From contig CALBTS010000150.1 in the NCBI GenBank assembly GCA_937968035.1, forward strand, positions 1 through 11,317: a stretch of 11,317 bases of DNA. Direction: 5' to 3'. A program made the position numbers and the translations under genes. Below, piece after piece: positions 1 through 7,583 of this stretch. The DNA comes from an uncultured Methanomethylovorans sp. (GTDB taxonomy: Archaea; Halobacteriota; Methanosarcinia; Methanosarcinales; Methanosarcinaceae). Below the pieces are notes generated by a model. That model made no database searches. It was given only the letters and a program-made list of their open reading frames with translations, and was not told where the DNA came from. The stretch's first letter is position 1; every line of letters begins with the position of its first letter.

Positions 1-2
1 AT

Positions 3-152
3 TTATTTCTTGAACTCGGTGTAACCGCATTTACCGCAGGTACGCCTGTCCTTATGTTCAGCAAGGAATACACCCTCTCCGCATCTTGGGCAGGCCTGGT
101 GTGTCCTTTCGATCTTATCGCCGCTGACCTTATAGTAATCTTTTACTGCCAT
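3..152 (-). CDS. rps27ae: 30S ribosomal protein S27ae
   Basis: Small zinc-ribbon protein of the archaeal 30S subunit. Translating the minus strand gives a complete 49-residue protein that starts [17 protein letters not shown] and ends CGYTEFKK before a TAA stop. Four cysteines in two CxxC pairs (C21/C24 in CPRC, C39/C42 in CGKC) form the expected zinc site. The length is usual for stand-alone archaeal S27ae, which lacks the ubiquitin fusion found in eukaryotes. The ATG has a clear GGTG Shine-Dalgarno 5 bases upstream and begins 12 bases after the rps24e stop, so it is the last visible gene of the information-processing operon. Only two bases remain beyond the stop, so the terminator or any further gene cannot be seen. 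Confidence 0.95.
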   Translation of the reverse strand: MAVKDYYKVSGDKIERTHQACPRCGEGVFLAEHKDRRTCGKCGYTEFKK

Positions 153-164
153 TGTTACACCTTT

Positions 165-479
165 TTACTCTTCCACTGCTTCTGCTTTTTCCTCTGGTGA
201 CTCAGGCAGCTTGTTCCTCGCGAGGATATGTTCCTCTTCTATCTTTTTCATACGGGCAGCATCTTCATAGATCTTTGCATAACCGTTGAGCTTCTGCCTT
301 CCGAAATCGTTCTTCATCCTCTGGATAACGACAAGTTCCAGTGGCACGTTCAGTAATGCTGCCATCTTGTTCTTTACGTCCATTCTTGCGGGAGTGGGCC
401 CTTCGAAAGTTACCTCGAAGTTAAGCTCACGCCTGTTGAGAAGTACATTATTCTTATCCTCAATGATTTTAACATCCAT
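165..479 (-). CDS. rps24e: 30S ribosomal protein S24e
   Basis: Ribosomal protein S24e of the archaeal small subunit, 104 residues, the usual length. The N-terminal beta-rich part (MDVKIIEDKNNVLLNRRELNF, then TPARMDVKNKMAALL) and the motif VVIQRMKNDFGRQKLNGYAKIY around residues 50-70 are typical of the family. The C-terminal tail is charged and rich in glutamate (PEEKAEAVEE). The ATG lies inside the last codons of the dephospho-CoA kinase gene, an 11-base overlap. Its GGAGG ribosome site is made from the CGG AGG arginine codons of that gene, which suggests translational coupling. S27ae follows 12 bases downstream. The pairing S24e-S27ae is standard in archaea. Confidence 0.95.
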   Translation of the reverse strand: MDVKIIEDKNNVLLNRRELNFEVTFEGPTPARMDVKNKMAALLNVPLELVVIQRMKNDFGRQKLNGYAKIYEDAARMKKIEEEHILARNKLPESPEEKAEAVEE

Positions 480-1050
480 TGAATTTCCTCCGAATATCTA
501 TCAAATTGTTCCTGTCTTCCTGCCCATGTATCATCTTGTCCAGCAGGTCAAGGATCTCTTCCTTTTTAGATCGTGTGATATTGACAAGCACCACCCCTTC
601 ATCCGGCTGCCCGTACAGCACAACCGAACCTTCAGGTGCAAGCAGTATTGCGGGCAATGCTGCAAGGTCCTCTTCGCCGCGCACGAATATTCGCACATGG
701 TCCTTTGATCTTATTGCGTCATGGACCACATTTATCAGATCCTCGGTTATGACCCCGGGAGGATTATCCACGAATATTTCACTGAACCCTGTATGCTTTG
801 TGCCCACTACTACGCGTGCCGACGCCGGCCCGCGTTTTGTCCGGTCATCAACGATAAGGATGTCCGGAATGATATTGGAATTGAGCAAGTGGAATGTAGT
901 AACATCACCCACCGATATAAGTTTTGTGGGACTACCCAGGTCTTTGGAAAGCTTTTGTATTGTGTCATCACCGGTACCAGTGTAAAGGACACCAAAGGTC
1001 TTCCTTAACAAAGGACGCAGTTCTGCAGGCAGGTGTATCGTTTTCACCAA
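469..1050 (-). CDS. GTP-dependent dephospho-CoA kinase (DUF359 family)
   Basis: Catalyses the last step of archaeal coenzyme A synthesis, phosphorylation of dephospho-CoA using GTP. This role was established for the DUF359 homologue of Thermococcus kodakarensis. The 193-residue protein carries the conserved family blocks: SVGDVTT (46-52), DDRTKR (68-73), NPPGVIT (96-102), GEEDLA (125-130) and GQPDEG (147-152). It has no signal or membrane segment. The start is not ATG. TTG at 1050 directly follows the spt4 stop, and GTG at 1047 is the next codon. An AAGGTG ribosome site inside the last spt4 codons serves either (spacing 6 or 9). The family normally sits between spt4 and rps24e in euryarchaea, as here. 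Function is by family; the start remains ambiguous by one codon. Confidence 0.9.
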   Translation of the reverse strand: MVKTIHLPAELRPLLRKTFGVLYTGTGDDTIQKLSKDLGSPTKLISVGDVTTFHLLNSNIIPDILIVDDRTKRGPASARVVVGTKHTGFSEIFVDNPPGVITEDLINVVHDAIRSKDHVRIFVRGEEDLAALPAILLAPEGSVVLYGQPDEGVVLVNITRSKKEEILDLLDKMIHGQEDRNNLIDIRRKFNGC

Positions 1051-1236
1051 TTACCGCACCTTCAGTGCATACCGATCAGCTACTTTGATCTCCATTTTCT
1101 GGGCTATCTCGGAAAGTTCTGGGTCCACAATTATCACCATGCCACTCCAATCACTACTAAGGTTACTGGAACTGCATACCAGGCACGTCTGGCCTGTGAC
1201 TATCCTGTGGCACTCCCTACAAACCTGCTCTGCCAT
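1051..1236 (-). CDS. spt4: Transcription elongation factor Spt4 (RpoE'')
   Basis: Small zinc-binding partner of Spt5; the Spt4/5 complex closes the RNA polymerase clamp and promotes processive elongation. The 61-residue protein MAEQVCRECHRIVTG... has four zinc ligands in two CxxC pairs (C6/C9 and C18/C21). The family C-terminal half follows: DWSGMVIIVDP, then SEIAQKM and a terminal YALKVR. I chose the ATG at 1236 because it has a GAGGT ribosome site about 7 bases upstream and gives the normal protein length. A TTG two codons earlier would overlap the rpo7 stop. The gene begins 2 bases after rpo7, as in most archaea, where this pair was once named rpoE1/rpoE2. The spt5 gene is not in the window. 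Confidence 0.95.
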   Translation of the reverse strand: MAEQVCRECHRIVTGQTCLVCSSSNLSSDWSGMVIIVDPELSEIAQKMEIKVADRYALKVR

Positions 1237-1238
1237 GT

Positions 1239-1811
1239 TCAAACCTCTTCCTGAGCATTGGATTTAGCCATCCTTTCCTCTTCGAGCCACTCCAGTTTAC
1301 CCAAGGCATTCTGTCTCATAGTAAGACCGATCTTACTTTCCCTTGGTTCCCTTTCATTGATACTGAGCGCGACTATCCTGGTCCTCACCCTGTCACCTTC
1401 ACCAAGGGAACGGGTTCCGGTTTTGCTCATAAGCCGGCCATTCTTTCCATCATATGACATGAAGTCATCTGTGATCTGGCTTACATGTAAGAGACCATCC
1501 ATAGCGCCTATGCTGACAAAAGCCCCGAAATCAACGGTCTCAACAACTTCTCCTTCAACTACTTCCTGTATCATGGGTGAGAACACGATGGCATCGAAAT
1601 CCACATCATAATAGACTGCACCATCGCCCACAAGGATGTGCCCTTCACCTACTTTTTCAATTTCCGTGATAGCAACGATGGCACCTATCTGCTTATCAAG
1701 CCTGCCTTCAAGCTTCTCCCTCAGTGCATTCTTAACATTGACCTGAACATCCCCACCCAAAAGATCAGGAGCTACCCGGATGGTATCTGAAAGCTTCATT
1801 TTCTTGTACAT
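1239..1811 (-). CDS. rpo7: DNA-directed RNA polymerase subunit Rpo7 (RpoE')
   Basis: Archaeal RNA polymerase stalk subunit, homologue of eukaryotic Rpb7. With Rpo4 it binds emerging RNA and helps open complex formation and termination. The 190 residues match the usual size. The N-terminal RNP-like tip domain begins MYKKMKLSDTIRVAPDLLGG (1-20). An S1 RNA-binding domain follows from about residue 83 to 165 (GEVVETVDFGAFVSIGAMDGLLHVSQI, later ESKIGLTMRQ). The tail is acidic and helical. The ATG is preceded by a GGAG ribosome site and, about 40 bases up, a clear TATA box, so the distal part of the operon can be transcribed from here independently of aIF2 gamma. Spt4 follows 2 bases after its TGA stop. 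Confidence 0.96.
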   Translation of the reverse strand: MYKKMKLSDTIRVAPDLLGGDVQVNVKNALREKLEGRLDKQIGAIVAITEIEKVGEGHILVGDGAVYYDVDFDAIVFSPMIQEVVEGEVVETVDFGAFVSIGAMDGLLHVSQITDDFMSYDGKNGRLMSKTGTRSLGEGDRVRTRIVALSINEREPRESKIGLTMRQNALGKLEWLEEERMAKSNAQEEV

Positions 1812-1850
1812 GCGATTATCTCCAAAAGCCCAGTTATCCTGCTATAAACC

Positions 1851-1860
1851 TATTTATATG
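1851..1860 (-). promoter_or_regulatory. TATA box of rpo7-spt4-S24e-S27ae promoter
   Basis: On the minus strand the bases read CATATAAATA, a good match to the archaeal TATA element. A start of transcription about 25 bases downstream would give a leader of roughly 15-20 bases carrying the GGAG ribosome site of rpo7. It lies in the 68-base gap after the PIN gene. The position is predicted from spacing only. Confidence 0.6.
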
Positions 1861-1879
1861 TTATAATTTTTACTCTCGC

Positions 1880-2248
1880 TTATGACAATAATTCCAGACG
1901 GGTCCTTTGTCTGAGAGATATTACCCTGATGCCCATTTCCAGCAACCTCTTCTTAAGCCCGATATCATTTGTCAAAACTGCAGCCCCGGTATCATCTGCA
2001 AGGGACACGATGATATCATCGGCATGCCCTTCCATGGGAACAAGTTCGCACCTCTGTGCCAGAGACTTACCTACCTTTGCAGCTATGCGATCCTGACCCC
2101 TTGCTGTTGTAACAAGCTTCTCCAGCTCATTTAGCACGGCCAGAGGAACAATGAAATGATCAAAACCCAGCCTGTGTAATTCACTGAATATGTCTACATT
2201 GAATTGCACAGGTATCATCAGAGCATTCGTGTCGATTATCACCTTCAA
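1880..2248 (-). CDS. PIN-domain protein, Fcf1/VapC-like predicted RNase
   Basis: Predicted metal-dependent ribonuclease of the PIN fold. In archaea this gene sits beside aIF2 gamma and is related to the Fcf1/Utp23 group, so a role in pre-rRNA processing is plausible but unproven. The 122 residues begin with IIDTNALM (metal-binding D6). Further acidic residues at expected positions are E41 in LNELEKL, D77/D78 in HADD and D95 in the LTND motif, so the active site looks intact. The chosen TTG start overlaps the aIF2 gamma TGA (TTGA) and gives the common MKVIIDTN start. A GTG two codons later has AAGGT 7 bases upstream and is an alternative. No antitoxin-like gene is adjacent, which argues against a VapBC toxin. 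Confidence 0.85.
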   Translation of the reverse strand: MKVIIDTNALMIPVQFNVDIFSELHRLGFDHFIVPLAVLNELEKLVTTARGQDRIAAKVGKSLAQRCELVPMEGHADDIIVSLADDTGAAVLTNDIGLKKRLLEMGIRVISLRQRTRLELLS

Positions 2249-3471
2249 GACCTTATGACTCCCACACCTATCAGGCGCCATCTCGAACCTATCCTTCTGC
2301 TGATAGCCACCATTGAACCGGCACTGGCACATACCGGTCTCTTGAGCTTCACTTCAGCAACGTTCTTCCTTGCACTGGTGACCACACCCACAGTAGTGGC
2401 CGTGCCCACATTAAGCATAAGTGGCTCGCTGGTTCTGATAGAACCTATCTCTGCTTCATCTATCACACCTACTACCCGTTCAAGCAGATTTAGCTCAAGA
2501 GTGAATACATCACGGGTAGGTGGTAAAGTTCCGGGTTTCCCTGCTACCTGTCCCACAAGGGAATCACTCTTGGTGATGGCAGGGTCCAGTGCAGTACCTA
2601 CAGCAAGCAGTCCTCCCGGGGTGGCTTTGTCTACGGGGTCCTTACCTGCAAAGAGCATTGAGATCTTAGTGATTATAGGAACCCATCTGGTAGTCCCTTC
2701 ACTTTCCAGCTTATAGCCTGGCCTAATCTCAAGATCTTCACCTATGGCTAAGACACCTTCTGTCAGAGTTCCACCGATCACACCACCCTTGATCTTGTCT
2801 ATAGGAGTTCCCGGCTTGTTGATATCAAAAGAACGTGCGATAAGCATCTGTGCCGGTTTGTCGATCTTATATTCGGGGGTTGGGATATGCTCTTCCATTG
2901 CCTGGAGCAGAGCGTCGATATTTATGTTCTGCTGAGCAGATACGGGAATTATCGGAGCGTTCTCTGCCACGGTGCCTTTCACAAATCTCTTGATCTGTTT
3001 ATAGTGATCTATTACCTCTTCTTTAGATACCAGATCGATCTTATTCTGGACTATGACAAGATTCTTGATACCGATAATGTTCAAAGCCATCAGATGTTCT
3101 TTAGTCTGTGGCTGGGGGCATTCCTCGTTCGCAGCGATCACAAGAATGGCACCATCCATTATAGCCGCTCCGGAAAGCATTGTAGCCATCAGGGTCTCGT
3201 GCCCGGGAGCATCTACAAAAGAAATAGTGCGCACTTCTTCTGAAGGCTCCCCACATCCCGGACAGGTCTCTTGTACAGTGTAACATTGTGGCTCAGGGCA
3301 GTTAGGGCATTTTCTGATAGTAGTATCTGCATACCCTAACCTGATAGATATTCCGCGCTTCATCTCTTCACTGTGTGTATCTGTCCACACGCCAGATAAT
3401 GCGCTCACTAAAGTGGTTTTTCCATGATCGACATGACCTACCATGCCAATATTAATGCAAGGTTGACTCAA
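2245..3471 (-). CDS. eif2g: Translation initiation factor aIF2 subunit gamma
   Basis: GTPase core of the heterotrimeric archaeal initiation factor aIF2, which brings methionyl initiator tRNA to the ribosome. The 408 residues are of normal length. The P-loop GHVDHGKT spans 12-19, a zinc knuckle has C55/C58 and C70/C73 (CPNC...CPGC), DAPGH is at 87-91, NKID at 143-146 and SAQ at 178-180. Two beta-barrel domains fill about 205-408. The start is TTG; an in-frame TAA directly precedes it, and the next internal Met (residue 10) would remove the first beta strand. A GGAGG site lies about 11 bases upstream, a rather long spacing. The stop overlaps the start of the PIN gene. The alpha and beta subunit genes are not here. 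Confidence 0.97.
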   Translation of the reverse strand: MSQPCINIGMVGHVDHGKTTLVSALSGVWTDTHSEEMKRGISIRLGYADTTIRKCPNCPEPQCYTVQETCPGCGEPSEEVRTISFVDAPGHETLMATMLSGAAIMDGAILVIAANEECPQPQTKEHLMALNIIGIKNLVIVQNKIDLVSKEEVIDHYKQIKRFVKGTVAENAPIIPVSAQQNINIDALLQAMEEHIPTPEYKIDKPAQMLIARSFDINKPGTPIDKIKGGVIGGTLTEGVLAIGEDLEIRPGYKLESEGTTRWVPIITKISMLFAGKDPVDKATPGGLLAVGTALDPAITKSDSLVGQVAGKPGTLPPTRDVFTLELNLLERVVGVIDEAEIGSIRTSEPLMLNVGTATTVGVVTSARKNVAEVKLKRPVCASAGSMVAISRRIGSRWRLIGVGVIRS

Positions 3472-3528
3472 TTACTGATTTCCCTCCGATGGGCAAATAT
3501 TATAAAAGTACGTAGCAATGCTTGCAAT

Positions 3529-3542
3529 CGGTCTTATGACCG
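3529..3542. repeat. Short inverted repeat in aIF2 gamma leader
   Basis: A perfect 5-base inverted repeat, CGGTC-TTAT-GACCG, lies in the 182-base gap between the purP-like stop and aIF2 gamma, about 60 bases before the aIF2 gamma start. It could be extended by two base pairs past a bulge. If transcription starts at the TATA box near 3590, it would form a hairpin in the leader RNA. It is short, so chance is possible. Confidence 0.35.
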
Positions 3543-3584
3543 GATGATATCTTGCTCCAGACCGTTGTTATCATTTGGTTACTG

Positions 3585-3594
3585 ATATTTAAAT
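3585..3594 (-). promoter_or_regulatory. Candidate TATA box of the aIF2 gamma operon
   Basis: The minus strand reads ATTTAAATAT here, a reasonable archaeal TATA element that would start a leader of about 90 bases. A second AT-rich element (TTTTATAAT, about 3499-3507) is closer to the gene, but it would place the start of transcription at or after the GGAGG ribosome site, so I prefer this one. The rest of the 3472-3653 gap holds no gene. Confidence 0.4.
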
Positions 3595-3653
3595 GATTTC
3601 AACGTTTTAGTAATGTCTACATATTAAATCTACTTATCTATACATAAAAGAGC

Positions 3654-4811
3654 TCAAGTCACAATGCGACCCAACTCTCCCATCTCAATTGCTCTTCTTA
3701 TTTCAAAAGCTATGCGTCTTCCCGTACTCATGTTCTTTCTCCAGATGGTATTACCATAAGGATGGCCCACTGACATGTGTACATTGGTCCCGCCGCCAAC
3801 TCTGGGTGCGACATCATAGATATAGAAATTAAGGTCCTTATCTATACAGGTCTGCAGGCAGAACGGCCCTATTATGCCGGGATCATAGTGTTTACTGGCT
3901 GCCTTGATATACTTCTCGGCCAGCATGAACACATCCTCCAGCAGGGACTCGCGCAATGTGGAAGAATTATGTCCGCACACAGTATATTCAGGGGTCAGCT
4001 GGTGCTCTGCCAGAGTGATCTGCTGGGGTGCAGGCAGACGGACATGACCGTCCAGGCTGGTCTCAAAACGCCAGTCTATGCCAAGTATCTCAAGTTTGCT
4101 CATTTCTTCCTCGATGGGAGAATAGAACATATCGAAGTTGAACACCGGACCGATAACGTATCTCTCGATCCTTGCATTGTCCAAAGCTTCCCGCGTGATA
4201 ACGCCTTGCTTAAGCAATGCTTCTGATTTCTTCAGGTATTCTTCATAAGTTGCAGCTGTGAAGAAACCTCTTTCCAGCTTCTTGACAGCATGCGGAAGTT
4301 TCACTATGGAGAGCTCTTCGATATCCTGGGGATCATTGATCCTTTCAGGGAAAGGAAGACCGGCCTTCTCCAGTAGCCAATAATAGTCGCGATCAATACC
4401 CCTTTCCTCGCTTCTGAGCATATTCCTGCTGCCTACTAGAGGCACAGAAAAGTCATTCTCTACCTCATCTATCCCGCAGTATGAAGTAAAGGACCTGTTA
4501 GGAATGAAAAGGATGTTCTGATCACGCAGCATCTGCTGGTTTTGAGGAAGCAGCACTTCATTGAACTTCTTCAACACCAAAGTCTCGTCCACAATTCCAC
4601 GTTTTACCCTTCCGTATGCATCCCTCTGGGCCTTGAAATAATGGGAATATGTTTTCTCCCTTCCCTGCTGACATATAGCGAATGTGCGGAAATCCTCCTC
4701 CACGGCACCGTCAAATACATCTAATGCAGAGTGAGAAGCAACTGCTCCGATCTTGATCTTATCGGGATCGTAATCCTGAACGATATCTATGATCTCTTTT
4801 CTGTCTATCAT
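3654..4811 (-). CDS. PurP-family ATP-grasp enzyme (FAICAR synthetase or paralogue)
   Basis: Member of the archaeal PurP family. Characterised members make FAICAR from AICAR, formate and ATP in purine synthesis. The 385 residues start MIDRKEIIDIVQDYDPDKIKIG, then ASHSALDVFDGA (25-36) like the PurP N-terminal domain. IPNRSFTSYCGIDEVE (103-118), MGID-like LGIDWRFETSLDG (243-255), RESLLEDVF (287-295) and GPFCLQTC (315-322) are also family blocks. The nucleotide loop (KPHGAKGGKGYF-like in classical PurP) is replaced by LPHAVKKLERGFF (172-184), and the usual E-x-SAR is YDVAPRVGGGTN (332-343). It may therefore be a PurP-like paralogue of other specificity. The ATG at 4811 has an AGAGGG site and a TATA box upstream. 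A longer reading frame start at 4838 would remove this leader. Family confident, reaction not. Confidence 0.8.
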   Translation of the reverse strand: MIDRKEIIDIVQDYDPDKIKIGAVASHSALDVFDGAVEEDFRTFAICQQGREKTYSHYFKAQRDAYGRVKRGIVDETLVLKKFNEVLLPQNQQMLRDQNILFIPNRSFTSYCGIDEVENDFSVPLVGSRNMLRSEERGIDRDYYWLLEKAGLPFPERINDPQDIEELSIVKLPHAVKKLERGFFTAATYEEYLKKSEALLKQGVITREALDNARIERYVIGPVFNFDMFYSPIEEEMSKLEILGIDWRFETSLDGHVRLPAPQQITLAEHQLTPEYTVCGHNSSTLRESLLEDVFMLAEKYIKAASKHYDPGIIGPFCLQTCIDKDLNFYIYDVAPRVGGGTNVHMSVGHPYGNTIWRKNMSTGRRIAFEIRRAIEMGELGRIVT

Positions 4812-4846
4812 CTTATACCCTCTCTTGTCTTCACACATATCAATGA

Positions 4847-4856
4847 ACTATATAGG
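4847..4856 (-). promoter_or_regulatory. TATA box of the purP-like gene
   Basis: The minus strand reads CCTATATAGT in the 73-base gap after the SpoIIM-like gene. Transcription starting about 25 bases downstream would leave a leader of some 16 bases containing the AGAGGG ribosome site. This supports the ATG at 4811 as the true start. Confidence 0.55.
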
Positions 4857-4884
4857 CTTTGCGTAGTTCCCTTTCACTTGTTCT

Positions 4885-5499
4885 TCACATCTGGCTCAGC
4901 AGGCCGATAATAACCGAAGTTATAAAAGTTTCCACTGCAGCTGCTACTAAAAGCAACGGCATGATCCAGTAGAAAAAGAACTTGACACCGGTGATAATTT
5001 CTTCTTTTAAGTGTACCGATTTCCCCTTAAGAGAAGCAAGTCCTTTAAACCCAAGCCTCAGACCAATAGCAGCGGATATAACTACCATCGGTATTTCAAT
5101 GATGCCGTGGGGCAGAATACCAGCCACTAAATAAAGAGAACCTTGCTCCATTATGATCTTATGACTAAAAATACCCAGGAAGTAGCCGTTGTACGCAATG
5201 AAAAGGAAGGGCACTATCCCAAGGCCAACGCCAAGTACCAGTATGAGCAAGCTTTTCAGGGCATTGTTCAGGAAGATAAGGAACATTATCTCGATCAGGG
5301 ACAGGTTTTTCAATAGCTCCACAAGTCCTTCAAGCTCCTCCAAGGACCTTACAACCATGTCAGGGTACATAATGGCAGTTATATATCCTATAACTGCAGA
5401 TATCAAGAACAATAGGAACATGCACCCTATTTCTTTGCGAATGCCCCTTATGTATTGTAATGCTTGTTCTTTATTGCTGATATTGGACATTTTCATCAT
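4885..5499 (-). CDS. SpoIIM-like (DUF95) integral membrane protein
   Basis: Membrane protein of the stage II sporulation protein M / DUF95 family. These are common in archaea, which do not sporulate, and their function there is unknown. The 204 residues contain hydrophobic segments at about 25-46, 72-111 (probably two passes), 121-148 and 170-202. The family hallmarks are present: FLNNA (76-80) and LPHGIIEIPMVVISAAIGLRLG (129-150). The start ATG at 5499 overlaps the DUF63 stop as ATGA. Further in-frame ATGs lie at 5496 and 5490, and the longer frame from 5532 would overlap DUF63 by 37 bases. The overlap implies co-translation with DUF63 and a shared membrane role. This is inference; neither partner is characterised. 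Confidence 0.85.
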   Translation of the reverse strand: MMKMSNISNKEQALQYIRGIRKEIGCMFLLFLISAVIGYITAIMYPDMVVRSLEELEGLVELLKNLSLIEIMFLIFLNNALKSLLILVLGVGLGIVPFLFIAYNGYFLGIFSHKIIMEQGSLYLVAGILPHGIIEIPMVVISAAIGLRLGFKGLASLKGKSVHLKEEIITGVKFFFYWIMPLLLVAAAVETFITSVIIGLLSQM

Positions 5500-6347
5500 A
5501 TCCCGAAAAACATACGTATAGTGTTCCTGCATGCCGGTGAGAGGCCGAGTACAAGGATCACCATTTTTACAAAGGTCCGCAGGTTGCGGGACTCATCATC
5601 TTCATTGAAATTAGTATCTATTATATACAGCACAGGAATAAAAATGGCCAGTTTCAACGGATACATCACAAATGCTGTTCCTGTGAGATCGATGAGATAA
5701 GAAGGCAATACGTGCTTTTCATAGTATCCCAGCATATCCACTCCTATGAACGTGGAGGAAGCATCCAGCATGTGGGCTCCGAGTATGGATATGTTCAATC
5801 GGTCCGTAAGTATTCCAAAATCTATCTTCTTTGCTATAAAATAAACAAATAATGTGATCAATGTACCCAGGCCAAGGATATAGATCAGTACCACAGGAAG
5901 AACTACTGTTTGAATGCTAAGGAGCACAGATATGTTCAACAAGAACCAGAGAGTGCCCATGGATGCGAAAATGGTTTCCATGCTCTTTCCAGTCCATTTT
6001 TCACTGATCGCCTTAGCTATGACCAGACATCCCAACGTAATAAAAAAAACAACAAAATATATGATCGGGGTTATCAGGAAGAAACTGAAAGGTTGTTGTA
6101 TGGCTCCTGCATCTTCGAGGACCCGCATGGAAGATCCGGCAAGTACAAAAGGCACTATTGAGGCTATGAACCTGTTATCTGCCTGTATATCCAGTTTTTT
6201 AAGCAGTTTGACAACTGCAAATATACATAATCCAAGTATGATGGCCCATGTAAGGGTGTTGACTATGTTATAACCCTCATCGTGCAGGATAGGGTCTATA
6301 TAATATGTGTTTATAAATCCTGAAACCTTATCTATATACGAAGTCAT
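5496..6347 (-). CDS. DUF63 family multi-pass membrane protein
   Basis: Archaea-specific integral membrane protein of 283 residues with about seven to eight hydrophobic segments (near 30-50, 60-75, 88-112, 128-145, 147-172, 225-243 and 262-275). Family-type blocks are GSSMRVLEDAG (71-81), AHMLDASSTFIGVD (191-204) and LGLSPACRNTIRM (267-279). Each puts charged or polar residues at or in a hydrophobic segment, which suggests an active or transport site. No function is known. The ATG has a strong GAGGT ribosome site 4 bases upstream. The gene is divergent from egsA across a 145-base gap and its stop overlaps the SpoIIM-like gene by 4 bases. Confidence 0.82.
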   Translation of the reverse strand: MTSYIDKVSGFINTYYIDPILHDEGYNIVNTLTWAIILGLCIFAVVKLLKKLDIQADNRFIASIVPFVLAGSSMRVLEDAGAIQQPFSFFLITPIIYFVVFFITLGCLVIAKAISEKWTGKSMETIFASMGTLWFLLNISVLLSIQTVVLPVVLIYILGLGTLITLFVYFIAKKIDFGILTDRLNISILGAHMLDASSTFIGVDMLGYYEKHVLPSYLIDLTGTAFVMYPLKLAIFIPVLYIIDTNFNEDDESRNLRTFVKMVILVLGLSPACRNTIRMFFGI

Positions 6348-6398
6348 TGAACCTCAAATGTTTATGTGATACTACAGGAATATCCTAATAGAATTAAT

Positions 6399-6408
6399 GT
6401 TTAATAAC
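6399..6408. promoter_or_regulatory. AT-rich element in the DUF63/egsA divergent promoter region
   Basis: The bases GTTTAATAAC resemble a TATA box on both strands. On the minus strand a start near 6378 would give DUF63 a leader of about 30 bases. On the plus strand a start near 6430 would give egsA a leader of about 60 bases if GTG at 6493 is the start. I see no other strong promoter element in the 6348-6492 gap. Confidence 0.4.
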
Positions 6409-6492
6409 TTCTGTCATCAAAAACGTTTCAACTAAAATGCAGTGCATAATTCAGTTACAAAACGACCGTACAAAACTATTGCAGGTATTCAA

Positions 6493-7560
6493 GTGATCCC
6501 ACCCAGAGAAGAGAAAACCAAATGGATGCAATTACCCAGAGATATAGTAATAGGGCACGGAATCATCAGAGAAGTAAAAAGTGTCTGTGATGATCTCAAG
6601 CTGGCCAATAATCCCCTGATAGTAACAGGAAAGTATACCCGGAACATAGCCGGAGATATCGTATATGACATGCTGGCAGACGCAGGTGTCGATCCAAGTG
6701 TGATAACGATCAAATCAGCCACAACGGAAGAAGTTGAACGCGTTAAAGAAGTTGCCCTTTATAATAATTCCAATTACCTGCTGGGTGTTGGCAGCGGCAA
6801 ATCCATTGACGTGGCTAAACTGGCAGCCACCGAACTGGACCTTCCGTTCATCAGTGTCCCTACGGCAGCTTCACATGACGGAATTGTTTCTTCTAGGGCT
6901 TCCATACATGATGGAAAGAGGGTCACCTCCGTGGAAGCAAATGCTCCCATGGCAGTCATTGCAGATACAGAGATCATCGCAAATGCCCCATACAGGCTTC
7001 TGGCAGCCGGTTGCGCAGACATCATCTCGAATTACACTGCAGTGAGCGACTGGGAACTGGCTTACAGGCTGAGAAATGAGCCATTCAGTGAATATGCTGC
7101 TGCTCTTTCCCGGATGACGGCAAAAATAGTGCTTGACTCCGTCGATTCCATAAAACCGGAGCTTGAGAGTTCAGTGAGGATAGTGGTAAAGGCACTTGTA
7201 TCAAGCGGCGTTGCCATGAGCATTGCAGGATCTTCACGGCCTGCATCAGGTTCTGAACACATGTTCAGCCATGCTCTTGATATGGTGGCCCCGAAACCTG
7301 CACTGCATGGGGAACAATGTGGTGTGGGAACTATCATGATGATGTACCTGCACGGAGGCGACTGGGAACGCATCAGGAACGGACTGAAAAAACTGCATGC
7401 TCCTACTACTGCTGCAGAGCTGGGCATTGAAGATAAATATATATTGGAGGCTCTGCTTCTAGCACATACAATTCGTCCGGAAAGATATACGATACTCGGT
7501 TCAGGCCTTACCCCTGAAGCTGCCGAGAGAGTGGCAAAGATTACTAAAGTAATAGAATGA
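6493..7560 (+). CDS. egsA: sn-glycerol-1-phosphate dehydrogenase
   Basis: Reduces dihydroxyacetone phosphate to sn-glycerol-1-phosphate, setting the stereochemistry of archaeal ether lipids; cytoplasmic and NAD(P)H-dependent. The 355 residues show [15 protein letters not shown] near the start (10-24), the nucleotide-binding GVGSGKSID (98-106), PTAASHDG (123-130), and likely metal ligands D176 (GCADIISN), H256 ([11 protein letters not shown]) and H272 (LHGEQCG) by analogy with glycerol dehydrogenases. The start is uncertain. GTG at 6493 has AGGT 6 bases upstream and fits the family length. GTG at 6442 lacks a ribosome site, and ATG at 6526 gives 344 residues beginning MQLPRD. It is divergent from DUF63 and leads directly into the UPF0179 gene. 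Confidence 0.93.
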   Translation: MIPPREEKTKWMQLPRDIVIGHGIIREVKSVCDDLKLANNPLIVTGKYTRNIAGDIVYDMLADAGVDPSVITIKSATTEEVERVKEVALYNNSNYLLGVGSGKSIDVAKLAATELDLPFISVPTAASHDGIVSSRASIHDGKRVTSVEANAPMAVIADTEIIANAPYRLLAAGCADIISNYTAVSDWELAYRLRNEPFSEYAAALSRMTAKIVLDSVDSIKPELESSVRIVVKALVSSGVAMSIAGSSRPASGSEHMFSHALDMVAPKPALHGEQCGVGTIMMMYLHGGDWERIRNGLKKLHAPTTAAELGIEDKYILEALLLAHTIRPERYTILGSGLTPEAAERVAKITKVIE

Positions 7561-7583
7561 TTCAGATCCAGGTGTGTGTTGAT

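Noticed and set aside
286..985. Plus-strand open frames of 140 and 168 codons opposite S24e and the dephospho-CoA kinase
   Set aside because: They run antisense through well-recognised genes, are serine/cysteine-rich like mirror translations, and lack ribosome sites.
1880..2248. PIN gene as a VapC toxin of a toxin-antitoxin pair
   Set aside because: No small antitoxin gene is adjacent and the gene sits in the conserved aIF2 gamma/rpo7 operon, which favours a housekeeping RNA-processing role.
2204..2716. Plus-strand open frame of 170 codons opposite aIF2 gamma
   Set aside because: The opposite strand encodes the conserved aIF2 gamma C-terminal domains; the frame has low-complexity Ser/Thr/Pro composition and no recognisable motif.
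4847..4856. CTATATAG palindrome as an operator
   Set aside because: An 8-base AT palindrome is expected from a TATA box, and its spacing to the purP-like start fits a promoter.
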